In this document: positions 25,159 through 33,400 of the stretch, piece after piece
Layout of the letters: each line of letters opens with the position of its first letter
How positions within the stretch are numbered: the first letter of the stretch is position 1
Source: Candidatus Saccharimonadota bacterium
GTDB taxonomy: Bacteria > Patescibacteriota > Saccharimonadia > Saccharimonadales > Saccharimonadaceae
Assembly: GCA_017533605.1 (NCBI GenBank)
Contig: JAFWKF010000006.1
Coordinates: 1-42,095, forward strand
Direction of reading: 5' to 3'
Length of the DNA: 42,095 nt
Position numbers and translations under genes: made by a program
The notes under the pieces: model-generated
Told to the model about the DNA's origin: nothing
Database searches by the model: none
What the model saw: only the letters and a program-made list of their open reading frames with translations

Positions 25159-26366
25159 GACGCTTCTTTCTAGGACTCGCCGCAAATTACAACCGAGAAG
25201 ATCGCCATTCTCAGCTTTTTACGATTGGTCGCAAAGAAGATTACAAAGATCTGCAACAATTCTTACTCCGTAAATACACCGGCGAACGTGCCTTACTTAC
25301 CAAAAACGGCCGTTCGGCTCTTGCTCTTGCCTTAAAAGCCTATTTTGACAAAGGCGACAAAATCCTGGTTAATGGTTTTACTTGCTATGCCGTTTATGAA
25401 GCCATCAAAGCCGCCGGCCTAGAGCCAGTCTTCGCCGACATCACCAAAACCGACCTCAATTTTAATGCTAATACTTTAAATGACGCATGGGCGGGTTCTG
25501 ATAATTCAAGACCATGGGCGGGTGACGAAGCTGGGGGGACCCCCGCCGCGCGCAGCGAAGCGAGCACGGTGGGGGAAACTGCGACGGCAGGACCCGCCCA
25601 GAGTAGCATTAAGGGTATCATCATTCAAAACACTCTCGGTCATCCCACCAATATCGTCGCCATTGAAAAATTCGCCACCGAGCACAATTTAATCATTATT
25701 GAAGATCTCGCCCACTGCGCTGGCGTAAAATACCCAGATGGCAGAGAAGTCGGTACGGTCGGCGCAGCTACCGCCTTATCATTCGGCAAAGACAAGTCCA
25801 TTGACACTGTTTCTGGTGGCGCCGTCATCTTCCGCCACCCCTATAAAAACCGAATCGAAGCGCCCTTCAAAACTCCGAAACTCTCTGATCATTTGCGCGC
25901 TAGATTTTACCCTACTTTTGGTGCAATTTGCCGCGTTCTCGCCCACATTCATCTTGGTGGCGCCTTAATGAGATTTCTAGTTAGAATTCACTGGGTTGAA
26001 AAATCCGCTGACAGCAAACTAGACTTAAAACGCAAACCCAGCAAGTTTGAAACCCGTCGTGCTCTTATCCAAATTAAAAGTCTCAGTAAATCCGGCGAAA
26101 AGCCTATTCGCGAATTTTACTTAGTTAAAAACCGCGCCGAAGTCCTGGCTAAACTAAAGAAATCCGGCTACTATTTTGACGCCTTTTGGTACGAAAAACC
26201 AGTTTCACCAGTCAGATATTACAAAAAAGTCCATTTCCCAGAAGAATCCTGCAAAAATGCAGTTTACGTGGCCGACCATATTATCAATTTGCCAACCTAT
26301 TATAAAAAGAACAGCCTCAAGGCCGCACGCGAAATCATCAAAGAATATCTAGAGGAGGAACAGTGA
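25155..26366 (+). CDS. DegT/DnrJ/EryC1-type PLP enzyme with in-frame repeat insertion
   Basis: A 403-aa fold-type I PLP protein of the DegT/DnrJ/EryC1/StrS group. Visible features are KNGRSALALALKA (cofactor phosphate region), IIIEDLAHCAG (Asp that holds the pyridine nitrogen) and SFGKDKSIDTVSGGA with Lys214 in the SFxxxK position for the Schiff base. Residues about 112-149 are a GC-rich insertion not expected in the family (see repeat at 25487-25600); it replaces the loop before the strand KGIIIQNTLG and keeps the frame. Members transaminate sugars or related ketones. The start overlaps the hydrolase stop and the stop overlaps the next GTG. The specific substrate is unknown. Confidence 0.85.
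   Translation: MRRFFLGLAANYNREDRHSQLFTIGRKEDYKDLQQFLLRKYTGERALLTKNGRSALALALKAYFDKGDKILVNGFTCYAVYEAIKAAGLEPVFADITKTDLNFNANTLNDAWAGSDNSRPWAGDEAGGTPAARSEASTVGETATAGPAQSSIKGIIIQNTLGHPTNIVAIEKFATEHNLIIIEDLAHCAGVKYPDGREVGTVGAATALSFGKDKSIDTVSGGAVIFRHPYKNRIEAPFKTPKLSDHLRARFYPTFGAICRVLAHIHLGGALMRFLVRIHWVEKSADSKLDLKRKPSKFETRRALIQIKSLSKSGEKPIREFYLVKNRAEVLAKLKKSGYYFDAFWYEKPVSPVRYYKKVHFPEESCKNAVYVADHIINLPTYYKKNSLKAAREIIKEYLEEEQ
25487..25600. repeat. GC-rich palindromic element inserted in a coding gene
   Basis: About 114 bp (38 codons) of mainly G/C sequence in an AT-rich genome. ATGGGCGGGT occurs twice as a direct repeat (about 25487 and 25514) and the second copy is matched by the inverted arm ACCCGCCC (25592-25599). 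An inner GGGGG-A-CCCCC hairpin is also present. The segment GCGAGcacGG...GGGGGAAACT-GCGA matches the reverse strand of the repeat at 42011-42056, so the two appear to be one family. Confidence 0.7.
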
Positions 26367-27331
26367 GCTGGCAAGAAATAGTCAAAAAATACCCTGAAGC
26401 TAATTTCTTACAATCGCCAAGTTACGCCAAAATGAATGAAGCACTTGGTAGTAAAACTATTACTGAAGATTTTGACGGCTCCGGCCATGCACTCATGATT
26501 GTACGCGACGCCAAACGCGGTCGCTATCTAGAAATCCCTTGCGGACCTTTAATTAATTGGCAAGACAAAACCCTGATTAAAAAAGTCTTCCAAAAAATCA
26601 CTAAAATAGCCGAGCAAGAAAAATGCGTCTTTGTCCGCCTTCGCCCACAACTTTCAGCCACTAAAGAAAACTTAAAACTTTTAGAAAACCTCGGTCTTAA
26701 AAAATCCCCTATGCACCTAGCAGCGGAACACACTGTAATGATTGACTTACAAAAAACTGAAGATGAATTACTTGCCAACATGCGCCGTCAAACTCGCTAT
26801 GAAGTTCGTCGAGCTACAAAGCAAAACATCAAAGTAGAAAAGTCCAATTCCGAAGAAATATTCAAAGAATTCCACAAAGTTCAAGTTGCCACGGCTAAGC
26901 GCCAAGGCTTTATCCCACCAGACTTAAAAACTCTCCTCGCCGAAAGAGAAAACCTTGATTCCGTTATTTATATCGCTAAAACTAGCGAAGGCCAACCAAT
27001 CGCCTACGGCCTCATTATCAAAGACGGCAAAGAAGGGGATTACTATGAAGCCGCTTCCACCGACTTAAATCGCAAAATTCCTGGCGCCTATGCCCTGCTT
27101 TGGCAAGCAATAAAAGACCTTAAAAAAGAAGGCTACGAACGTTTTAATCTTTGGGGTATCGCCCCAGCCGGCCAGCCCAACCACCGCTATGCCGGCGTCA
27201 CCACTTTCAAAACTGGCTTCGGCGGGGAAATCATAGAATACGTCCCGGCTCACGATTTAATCATTTCAAAAGTTAAATATCTTAAAAACTTAGCAGTAGA
27301 AACTTTGCGAAAGAAAAAGAGGCACCTATGA
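26363..27331 (+). CDS. FemAB-type aminoacyl transferase, copy 1
   Basis: A 322-aa protein of the FemAB/FemX (lipid II:amino acid transferase) family, two GNAT-like domains. Typical segments are ANFLQSPSYAKMNEALG at the N-terminus, CVFVRLRPQLS, LLANMRRQTRYEVRRATKQNI in the middle and RFNLWGIAPAGQPNHRYAGVTTFKTGFGGEIIEYVPAHDLII at the end. Such enzymes add amino acids from aminoacyl-tRNA to the peptidoglycan stem to make interpeptide bridges. GTG start at 26363, after AGGAGG (26352-26357) and overlapping the previous stop. It is a tandem paralog of the next gene, so two sequential additions are plausible. Confidence 0.9.
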   Translation: MSWQEIVKKYPEANFLQSPSYAKMNEALGSKTITEDFDGSGHALMIVRDAKRGRYLEIPCGPLINWQDKTLIKKVFQKITKIAEQEKCVFVRLRPQLSATKENLKLLENLGLKKSPMHLAAEHTVMIDLQKTEDELLANMRRQTRYEVRRATKQNIKVEKSNSEEIFKEFHKVQVATAKRQGFIPPDLKTLLAERENLDSVIYIAKTSEGQPIAYGLIIKDGKEGDYYEAASTDLNRKIPGAYALLWQAIKDLKKEGYERFNLWGIAPAGQPNHRYAGVTTFKTGFGGEIIEYVPAHDLIISKVKYLKNLAVETLRKKKRHL

Positions 27332-28347
27332 TTATAAAAACTATCACCGACCAAAAAAAATGGGACGATTTTATCAAATCCCATAAGGAATCAAATTTTC
27401 TTCAATCTTGGGATTTTTATGAATTTCACGCCGCACGCGGCAAAACCATCGTTCGCCGTGCCGCTTTAAACGAAAAAGGCGAAATCACCGCCGCTTACGC
27501 CGGCGTGGTAGAAACTGCTAAGCGTGGTAAATATCTCGCCATCGCTGGTGGCCCAATTCTGGACTGGCAAGATAAAACTCTCGTTAAAAAGATTTTTGAA
27601 GACATTAAAAAGTCCGGGGAAGAAAACGACTGCGTTTTTGTACGCGTCCGCCCACAACTTGAACTATCTGATAAATCACTAAAACTCATGCAAAGTTTAG
27701 GTCTTAAAAAAGCCCCAATGTATCTCTCGGTAGAATATGCTGGCATTCTAGACCTAACTAAATCCGAAGAAGAGATTCTAGCCGGCGCTTCGCAGGGCTT
27801 CCGCCGCAAGCTTAGAAAAGCCGAGAAAGCCGAAATAACCACCGAGACCTCCGAAGATCCTAGAATCGTTAAAACTTTTTACAATTTAGAAGTTACCCAT
27901 GCCAAACGCCAAGGTTTTGTTGCCTTTTCAGAAGATTTTCTCACCAAACAATTTGCCGCCTTCGCCAAAAACCACGAAGTTTTAATGTATACTGCCAAAA
28001 AAGACGGTGAAATCTTAGCTCAAAACTTTATAATTTTTTACGGGCCTGAAGCTAGCTATCATTACGGCGTATCTTCTGACCTCGGTACTAAATATTCTGC
28101 CGCCCCACTTCTTCATATTAAAGCCATGGCCGAAGCCAGAAAACGCGGTTGCATCCGCTACAATCTCTGGGGAATTGTTGGCTTAGAAGAAAAATCCCAC
28201 CGCTTTTATGGAGTTTCTGAGTTTAAACGTTCTTTTGGCTGCGAAGAATTAAAATACACCCCAGCTCACGACCTAATTCTAAAACCCACCAAATACCAAA
28301 TCACTAAAATAGTGGAAAGTGCCCGCAAAAAAATCCGCCATGTCTAA
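27328..28347 (+). CDS. FemAB-type aminoacyl transferase, copy 2
   Basis: A 339-aa FemAB-family protein, clearly paralogous to the preceding gene (shared SNFLQSWDFYEFHAARG, CVFVRVRPQLELS, LAGASQGFRRKLRKAEKAEI, RYNLWGIVG and HRFYGVSEFKRSFGCEELKYTPAHDLIL). Its ATG overlaps the stop of copy 1 (ATGA). It ends the overlapping gene chain; the next gene has its own promoter and Shine-Dalgarno. Which amino acid is transferred cannot be read from the sequence. Confidence 0.9.
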   Translation: MIIKTITDQKKWDDFIKSHKESNFLQSWDFYEFHAARGKTIVRRAALNEKGEITAAYAGVVETAKRGKYLAIAGGPILDWQDKTLVKKIFEDIKKSGEENDCVFVRVRPQLELSDKSLKLMQSLGLKKAPMYLSVEYAGILDLTKSEEEILAGASQGFRRKLRKAEKAEITTETSEDPRIVKTFYNLEVTHAKRQGFVAFSEDFLTKQFAAFAKNHEVLMYTAKKDGEILAQNFIIFYGPEASYHYGVSSDLGTKYSAAPLLHIKAMAEARKRGCIRYNLWGIVGLEEKSHRFYGVSEFKRSFGCEELKYTPAHDLILKPTKYQITKIVESARKKIRHV

Positions 28348-28350
28348 AAT

Positions 28351-28370
28351 TTATGCTATAATAAGCATAA
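28351..28370 (+). promoter_or_regulatory. Promoter with inverted repeat before the HdeD-like gene
   Basis: Extended -10 TGCTATAAT (hexamer 28357-28362) lies inside an inverted repeat TTATGCT/AGCATAA (28351-28357, 28364-28370). A repressor site is one reading. A short leader with AAAGGA precedes the ATG. Confidence 0.6.
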
Positions 28371-28386
28371 GTAATAAAGGATAATT

Positions 28387-29001
28387 ATGGCACATATTAA
28401 TAGAAGATTTATTGATAAACATTGGCTAATCTTTATCATCCGCGGCGTACTCGCCGGGGTTTTTGGCCTTATCGCTCTATTTGGCGGTATGGTTAACGTG
28501 GAAAGCATGATTGCAATTATTAGCCTATTCTTGCTCTTTATGGGTATAATTGATTCCGCCAGCGCTCTTTATAACTCCACTAAAAAACGTGGCTGGGTCA
28601 ATTCCATTATTGATGCCTTCATAGACGTTGCAGCAGCACTTCTTCTGCTCTTCTGCTCACAAGGCAACATCGTATTTGGTCTGATCATTCTTTCAGTTTA
28701 TACTATCCTATCTGGCGTCATTGATATCTTCCATGGTTTTCTTTCTACTGCCGACCCCACAGACCGCTTTATTCGTATTTTAGCCGGTGTCTGTGGTTGT
28801 ATTATTGGCGTAGTTATCATTAACGCTGGCGAATTTGAAGTAACCACCTTTATTCGCTTCTTTGGTGCCTATATGCTAATTGTTGGCGTTACTAGTATGA
28901 TTTATGGCGTACACAACCGCTCCCAAGATATAGAAGACAAAACCGCCCGAAAAGAAGCGCGCACCAAATCTCCGAAAAAACCCAAAAACCGTCGCAAATA
29001 A
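28387..29001 (+). CDS. HdeD/DUF308-like membrane protein
   Basis: A 204-aa integral membrane protein with about six hydrophobic helices, including IIRGVLAGVFGLIALFGGMV (near 18-37) and IRILAGVCGCIIGVVIINAGEF (near 131-152), and a strongly basic C-terminal tail (KEARTKSPKKPKNRRK). The repeat of paired helices with small residues fits the HdeD family, whose E. coli member is tied to acid resistance. The function here is unknown. It lies between the FemAB cluster and galU, with its own promoter. Confidence 0.82.
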   Translation: MAHINRRFIDKHWLIFIIRGVLAGVFGLIALFGGMVNVESMIAIISLFLLFMGIIDSASALYNSTKKRGWVNSIIDAFIDVAAALLLLFCSQGNIVFGLIILSVYTILSGVIDIFHGFLSTADPTDRFIRILAGVCGCIIGVVIINAGEFEVTTFIRFFGAYMLIVGVTSMIYGVHNRSQDIEDKTARKEARTKSPKKPKNRRK

Positions 29002-29012
29002 TAGCCATTTTA

Positions 29013-29021
29013 TGTTATAAT
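29013..29021 (+). promoter_or_regulatory. galU promoter (-10)
   Basis: Extended -10 TGTTATAAT, hexamer 29016-29021. The leader carries an AAGGAG Shine-Dalgarno before the ATG at 29044. Confidence 0.65.
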
Positions 29022-29043
29022 AAAGTCTCAAGGAGAACTTATT

Positions 29044-29919
29044 ATGCCTATTAAAAAAGCAATTATTACAGATGCTGGTTTTGCTAGCCGCTTTTTACCA
29101 ATCACTAAAACTATTCCTAAAGCCATGATTCCAATTGGCGCGAAACCCGTAATGCAACTTTGTGTAGAAGAATGTGTCGCTGCCGGTATTGAAGAAATCA
29201 TCATCGTAGTAGCACCAAATACTAAATCTAAAGAAATTTACGAAGATTATTTCCACGGCAAGTCCGAGAATGTCAAAGCTTTACTAGAAAAGCAGGGCAA
29301 AATGGATCGTTTTACGCCAGTTGAAGAAATCCAAAATTTCCCCAAAATCACTATCATCGAGCAAGATATCAATCTTCCTTATGGCAACGGCTCGCCAATT
29401 GTTTCCGCTAAAGAATATGTTAAAAATGAAGAAGCCTTTGCGGTTTTATATAGCGATGATTTAATCCTTGGACCAAGCGACGTCAAAACCCTAATTGATA
29501 CTTATGAAGCCAACAAATCAGCTAAAGCCGTAATCGCTGCTCAAGAAATGCCTGAGGAAGTCTGGAATAAGTACGGCATGATTGCCTTAAAAGAAAATGG
29601 TACACTAAGCCACATCGTTGAAAAACCTAAAACTCCAGATCTAAGCCCCAGCAATCTTACTAGCTACGGCCGCTATCTTTTAACACCAGAAGTATTTGAT
29701 TATCTGATTCCTTCTAACACTGGCCTAGACGATGAACTTTGGACCGTAGATGCTATCACCAAACTCGCAGAACACGGTGATGTGATTATCTCTAGAAGCC
29801 AAGGTAAATGGATTACTACTGGTGATCCTAAAAACTATTTCCTCGCTCAACTTGAATTTGTTTTAGCCCACACCGACTACGGCGATGATATTAAAAAAAT
29901 CTGTGATACAATAAAATAA
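29044..29919 (+). CDS. galU: UTP-glucose-1-phosphate uridylyltransferase
   Basis: A 291-aa nucleotidyltransferase of the GalU type, which makes UDP-glucose from UTP and glucose-1-phosphate for glycolipid and polysaccharide synthesis. It has KAIITDAGFASRFLPITKTIPKAMIPIG at the N-terminus, EDYFHG, LPYGNGSPIVSA, the active-site AVLYSDDLI and VEKP. The usual GxGTR in the nucleotide loop reads GFASR, a mild divergence. UDP-glucose could feed the GT4 glycosyltransferase encoded near 38 kb (inference). Good Shine-Dalgarno AAGGAG. Confidence 0.92.
   Translation: MPIKKAIITDAGFASRFLPITKTIPKAMIPIGAKPVMQLCVEECVAAGIEEIIIVVAPNTKSKEIYEDYFHGKSENVKALLEKQGKMDRFTPVEEIQNFPKITIIEQDINLPYGNGSPIVSAKEYVKNEEAFAVLYSDDLILGPSDVKTLIDTYEANKSAKAVIAAQEMPEEVWNKYGMIALKENGTLSHIVEKPKTPDLSPSNLTSYGRYLLTPEVFDYLIPSNTGLDDELWTVDAITKLAEHGDVIISRSQGKWITTGDPKNYFLAQLEFVLAHTDYGDDIKKICDTIK
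29904..29912 (+). promoter_or_regulatory. Promoter inside the 3' end of galU
   Basis: Extended -10 TGATACAAT, hexamer 29907-29912, with +1 near 29919 and AAAGGAG immediately after. It drives the two small membrane protein genes. Confidence 0.5.
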
Positions 29920-29929
29920 AGGAGAAAAA

Positions 29930-30208
29930 ATGAATACAGCAGAATGGATTATCGTAGTAATTCTAGCAGTCACACTTTTCATCTTTTTGATTGTTGGAAT
30001 TATTCTACTAGTAAAACTAATCGGCCTCACTAAAGATGCCAAAGAAGTAATTGTTGAAGGTAAAGACATTGCCAAAAACACCAACGGTATTGTTTCAAAC
30101 GTCAGAGGTATGACTTCTATCGGTGGGACTGTAGAAATGTTTGTTGATAAATACATCAACCCAAAGTTAAAAGATAAAATTAAAGAGTCCAAAAAGGAGG
30201 AAAAGTAA
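29930..30208 (+). CDS. Small single-pass membrane protein (DUF948-like)
   Basis: A 92-aa protein with an N-terminal membrane helix (about 6-31) and a charged helical cytoplasmic tail (TKDAKEVIVEGKDIAKNTNGIVSNV and KLKDKIKESKKEEK). The pattern resembles DUF948/YoxC-type proteins. Shine-Dalgarno AAAGGAG lies before the ATG. It is followed 1 nt after its stop by a second small gene and the two probably form one unit. Confidence 0.7.
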   Translation: MNTAEWIIVVILAVTLFIFLIVGIILLVKLIGLTKDAKEVIVEGKDIAKNTNGIVSNVRGMTSIGGTVEMFVDKYINPKLKDKIKESKKEEK

Positions 30209-30209
30209 A

Positions 30210-30434
30210 ATGGCTGAAAATACCGAAAAAAACAAAAGTGGTGCTGGCAAGTTTTTCTTAGGTGCTCTGCTCGGCGGTATTGCTGGTGCTATCGCTGGCA
30301 AATTTATTAAACTCGGCGACGATGGTGGCGAAGAAGTTGAAGAAGGATGTAACTGCGAAGGCAGATGCGACTGCAAAGAAAAGGAAGCCAAAAAAGAAAC
30401 CAAACCTGCAGCCGAAAAAGCCGCCAAAAAATAG
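30210..30434 (+). CDS. Small Gly-zipper protein with a CxCx3CxC motif
   Basis: A 74-aa protein. A glycine-zipper membrane helix (FFLGALLGGIAGAIAGKF, residues 15-32) is followed by an acidic stretch, then CNCEGRCDC (Cys47, 49, 53, 55) and a Lys/Ala/Glu tail. YtxH-like small proteins have a similar Gly-zipper. The paired CxC motifs suggest metal binding or disulfides; this is inference. Shine-Dalgarno AAAAGGAGG precedes the ATG. Confidence 0.72.
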   Translation: MAENTEKNKSGAGKFFLGALLGGIAGAIAGKFIKLGDDGGEEVEEGCNCEGRCDCKEKEAKKETKPAAEKAAKK

Positions 30435-30446
30435 TACCAACTTTTA

Positions 30447-30455
30447 TGCTATAAT
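30447..30455 (+). promoter_or_regulatory. Extended -10 promoter of dnaE (leaderless)
   Basis: TGCTATAAT, hexamer 30450-30455; the ATG at 30462 is exactly 7 nt after it. Confidence 0.75.
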
Positions 30456-30461
30456 CTTATT

Positions 30462-33400
30462 ATGGAGTTAAAATCAAGTGATTTTGTTCACTTGCACAAT
30501 CATACACATTATTCTTTGCTCGACGGGCTAACCAAGGTCCCCGAGCTAGTTGATTTTGTTAAAAAAGACGGCATGGAAGCTGTAGCTGTGACCGATCATG
30601 GCACTATGTCTGGGCTAGTCGAACTCTACAAAGAATGCAACGACAAGGGAATTAAACCCATTCTTGGCCTTGAGGCCTACGTCGCGGCGCGCAAAATGAC
30701 CGACAAAGACCCAGCTCACGACAAACAAAGATTTCATATTACGTTACTAGCCATGAATAATAAGGGCTTTGAAAATCTTTGCCGCATTATGACTAACGCC
30801 GAAGAGTACGGCAAATACTACAGACCACGCACCGACCATGACGAATTAAAAAAATACAACGAAGGCATTATTTGCCTGTCCGGCTGTATGGGTTCAGAAA
30901 TATCTGAGGCCATCCGCGCTGGCGACGATAAACGCGCCCTAGAACTCATCAAATGGTATAGTAATACTTTTAAAGACCGCTTTTATCTCGAAATGCAAGA
31001 CCACGGCCATCCTAAATCTTCCACTCATTCCAAAGAACAAAAAAAGGTTAATGATTGGTTGATGGCGCATGCCGAAGAACTAAAACTACCACTAGTAGTC
31101 ACTTGTGATGCTCACTATTTAAGCCACGAAGATCAAGATGCCCACGAAGTTTTACTTTGTATTGGTACCGCAGCCTATCTTTCCGATCCCAACCGTATGA
31201 GTCTAAAAGAATACGATCTCCATGTTATTTCGTCAGAAGAAATCATCAGCCATTGGCAAGACACCTGCCCAGAAGCCGTGTTAAACACTAAAAAAATCGC
31301 CGACCGCTGCAATGTAGATCTGCAACTTGGTCGAGTTTTAATTCCTAAATTCCCAGTACCAGACGGCGAAGACGAAAAAACTTTCCTCGACAAACTTGTC
31401 TTCCAAGGTTTAGTTTATCGTTACGGTGGCAAAAGCCTAGAAGAAGCTTCTAAATTAAACGTAGCAAAATGCCGCAAAATCTTAGCCGAAACCGACAAAA
31501 CTCGTGACGAAGACCATAAGATTTTACCTCGCATTGATTATGAATTATCCGTAGTAGACAAAATGGGCTACAACGGTTATTTCTTAATTGTTCAAGACTT
31601 TATTAACTGGGGCAAAAACCAAAGAATCGTTTATGGGCCAGGTCGCGGTTCCGCTGCTGGTTCAATTCTAGCTTACGCCCTTAGAATTACCGATCTAGAC
31701 CCACTTAAATATGACCTTCTTTTTGAGAGATTCTTAAACCCAGATCGTATCAGCATGCCAGATATTGACACGGATATTCAGGATACTCGCCGCGACGAAG
31801 TGATTGAATATTGTACCAAAAAATACGGCGAAGCCAGAGTATCAAACATCGCTACCTTCGGCAAAATGATGGCTAAAAATGCCGTACGCGATGTAGCGCG
31901 CGTGCTAGAAGTACCGTACGCTGAAGCCGACCGCCTAGCTAAACTCGTGCCAGATCCCGTGCAAGGCCACCACGTCCATCTCGCTGATGCCATCAAAGAA
32001 GTGCCAGATTTAAAACAAGAATACGAAACCAACCCTACTTCAAAAGAAGTGATAGATTTTGCCTCGCGACTTGAAGGTACCATCAGAAATCACGGCGTAC
32101 ACGCCTGCGGCGTGATTATCGCGCCAGACGATTTAGTTAAATTCTTACCACTTGAAGTTTCCGCTAAAGGCCCCATCGCCGCTCAATTCCCAATGGGTCA
32201 AGTAGAAGAACTCGGCCTTCTTAAAATGGACTTTTTGGGGCTTTCTAACCTTTCAGTGATTAATAACGCCCTGCGTATGGTTCGCAAAGTCTATCACGAT
32301 GATATTGATTTATCAAACTTACCGCTTGATGACAAAAAGACCTACGAACTCTTACAACGCGCCGAAACTACTGGCGTCTTCCAGCTGGAATCTGCCGGCA
32401 TGAAGCGCTATTTAAGAGATCTTAAGGCTTCTTCCTTTGAAGACATCATCGCTATGGTCGCGCTTTATCGCCCTGGCCCAATGCAATTTATTGACTCATT
32501 TATTAAACGCAAACACGGCGAAGAGCCCATCACCTACCTCCACCCTGGTCTAGAAAACTCGCTCAAAAACACCTACGGTATTCTAATTTATCAAGAGCAG
32601 TTCATGCAGATTAGCAAGGAATGGTGCGGTTTCACCGGCGGCCAAGCTGATACTCTCCGTAAAGCCGTAGGTAAAAAGAAGATAGACTTAATGAACAAGG
32701 TCAAACCAGAATTTATTGAGGGTGCTATTAAAGTTGGTGGCGCCACTAAAGAAATCGCCGAAACCTTCTGGAACCAACTCCTAGAATTTGCTAATTACTG
32801 TTTTAATAAGTCCCACGCCGCTTGTTACGCCCTAATTGCTTACTGGACAGCTTACCTAAAAGCCCACTACCCAGATGCCTTTATGGCGGCACTAATGACC
32901 GCGGATATGCGCTGGACCGACCGCTTAGCTATAGAAATTGCCGAATGCAAAAAAATGGGACTAAAAGTCCTAGGCCCAGATATTAACGAAAGCTATGGCG
33001 ACTTTGGCATTGTCGGCGGTGAAAAAACTATCCGTTTTGGACTTTCTGGTGTTAAAAACATGGGCAAAGCCCTAGTAGAAGAAATCGTCATCCCAGAACG
33101 CGACAAAAACGGCCCCTTTAAATCTGTCTGTGATTTTGCCAAGCGCGTAGATTCTACCAAGTTTAATAAAAAATCATGGGAAGCCGCCATTAAAACCGGC
33201 GCTTTTGACCGCTTTAAGGCATCACGCTCAGATTTGCTGTTTAATCTTGAAGCTATTCAAGCTTACGGTTCCAAGATTCAAAAAGATGTCGGCTCTGGCC
33301 AAACAGATTTATTTGGTATGATGGGCGAAGCCGGCGCTATACCAGAGGTAGAAATCAAAACCGCCCCTGTACAACAACCAGACAAAGAATTACTCCTGTG

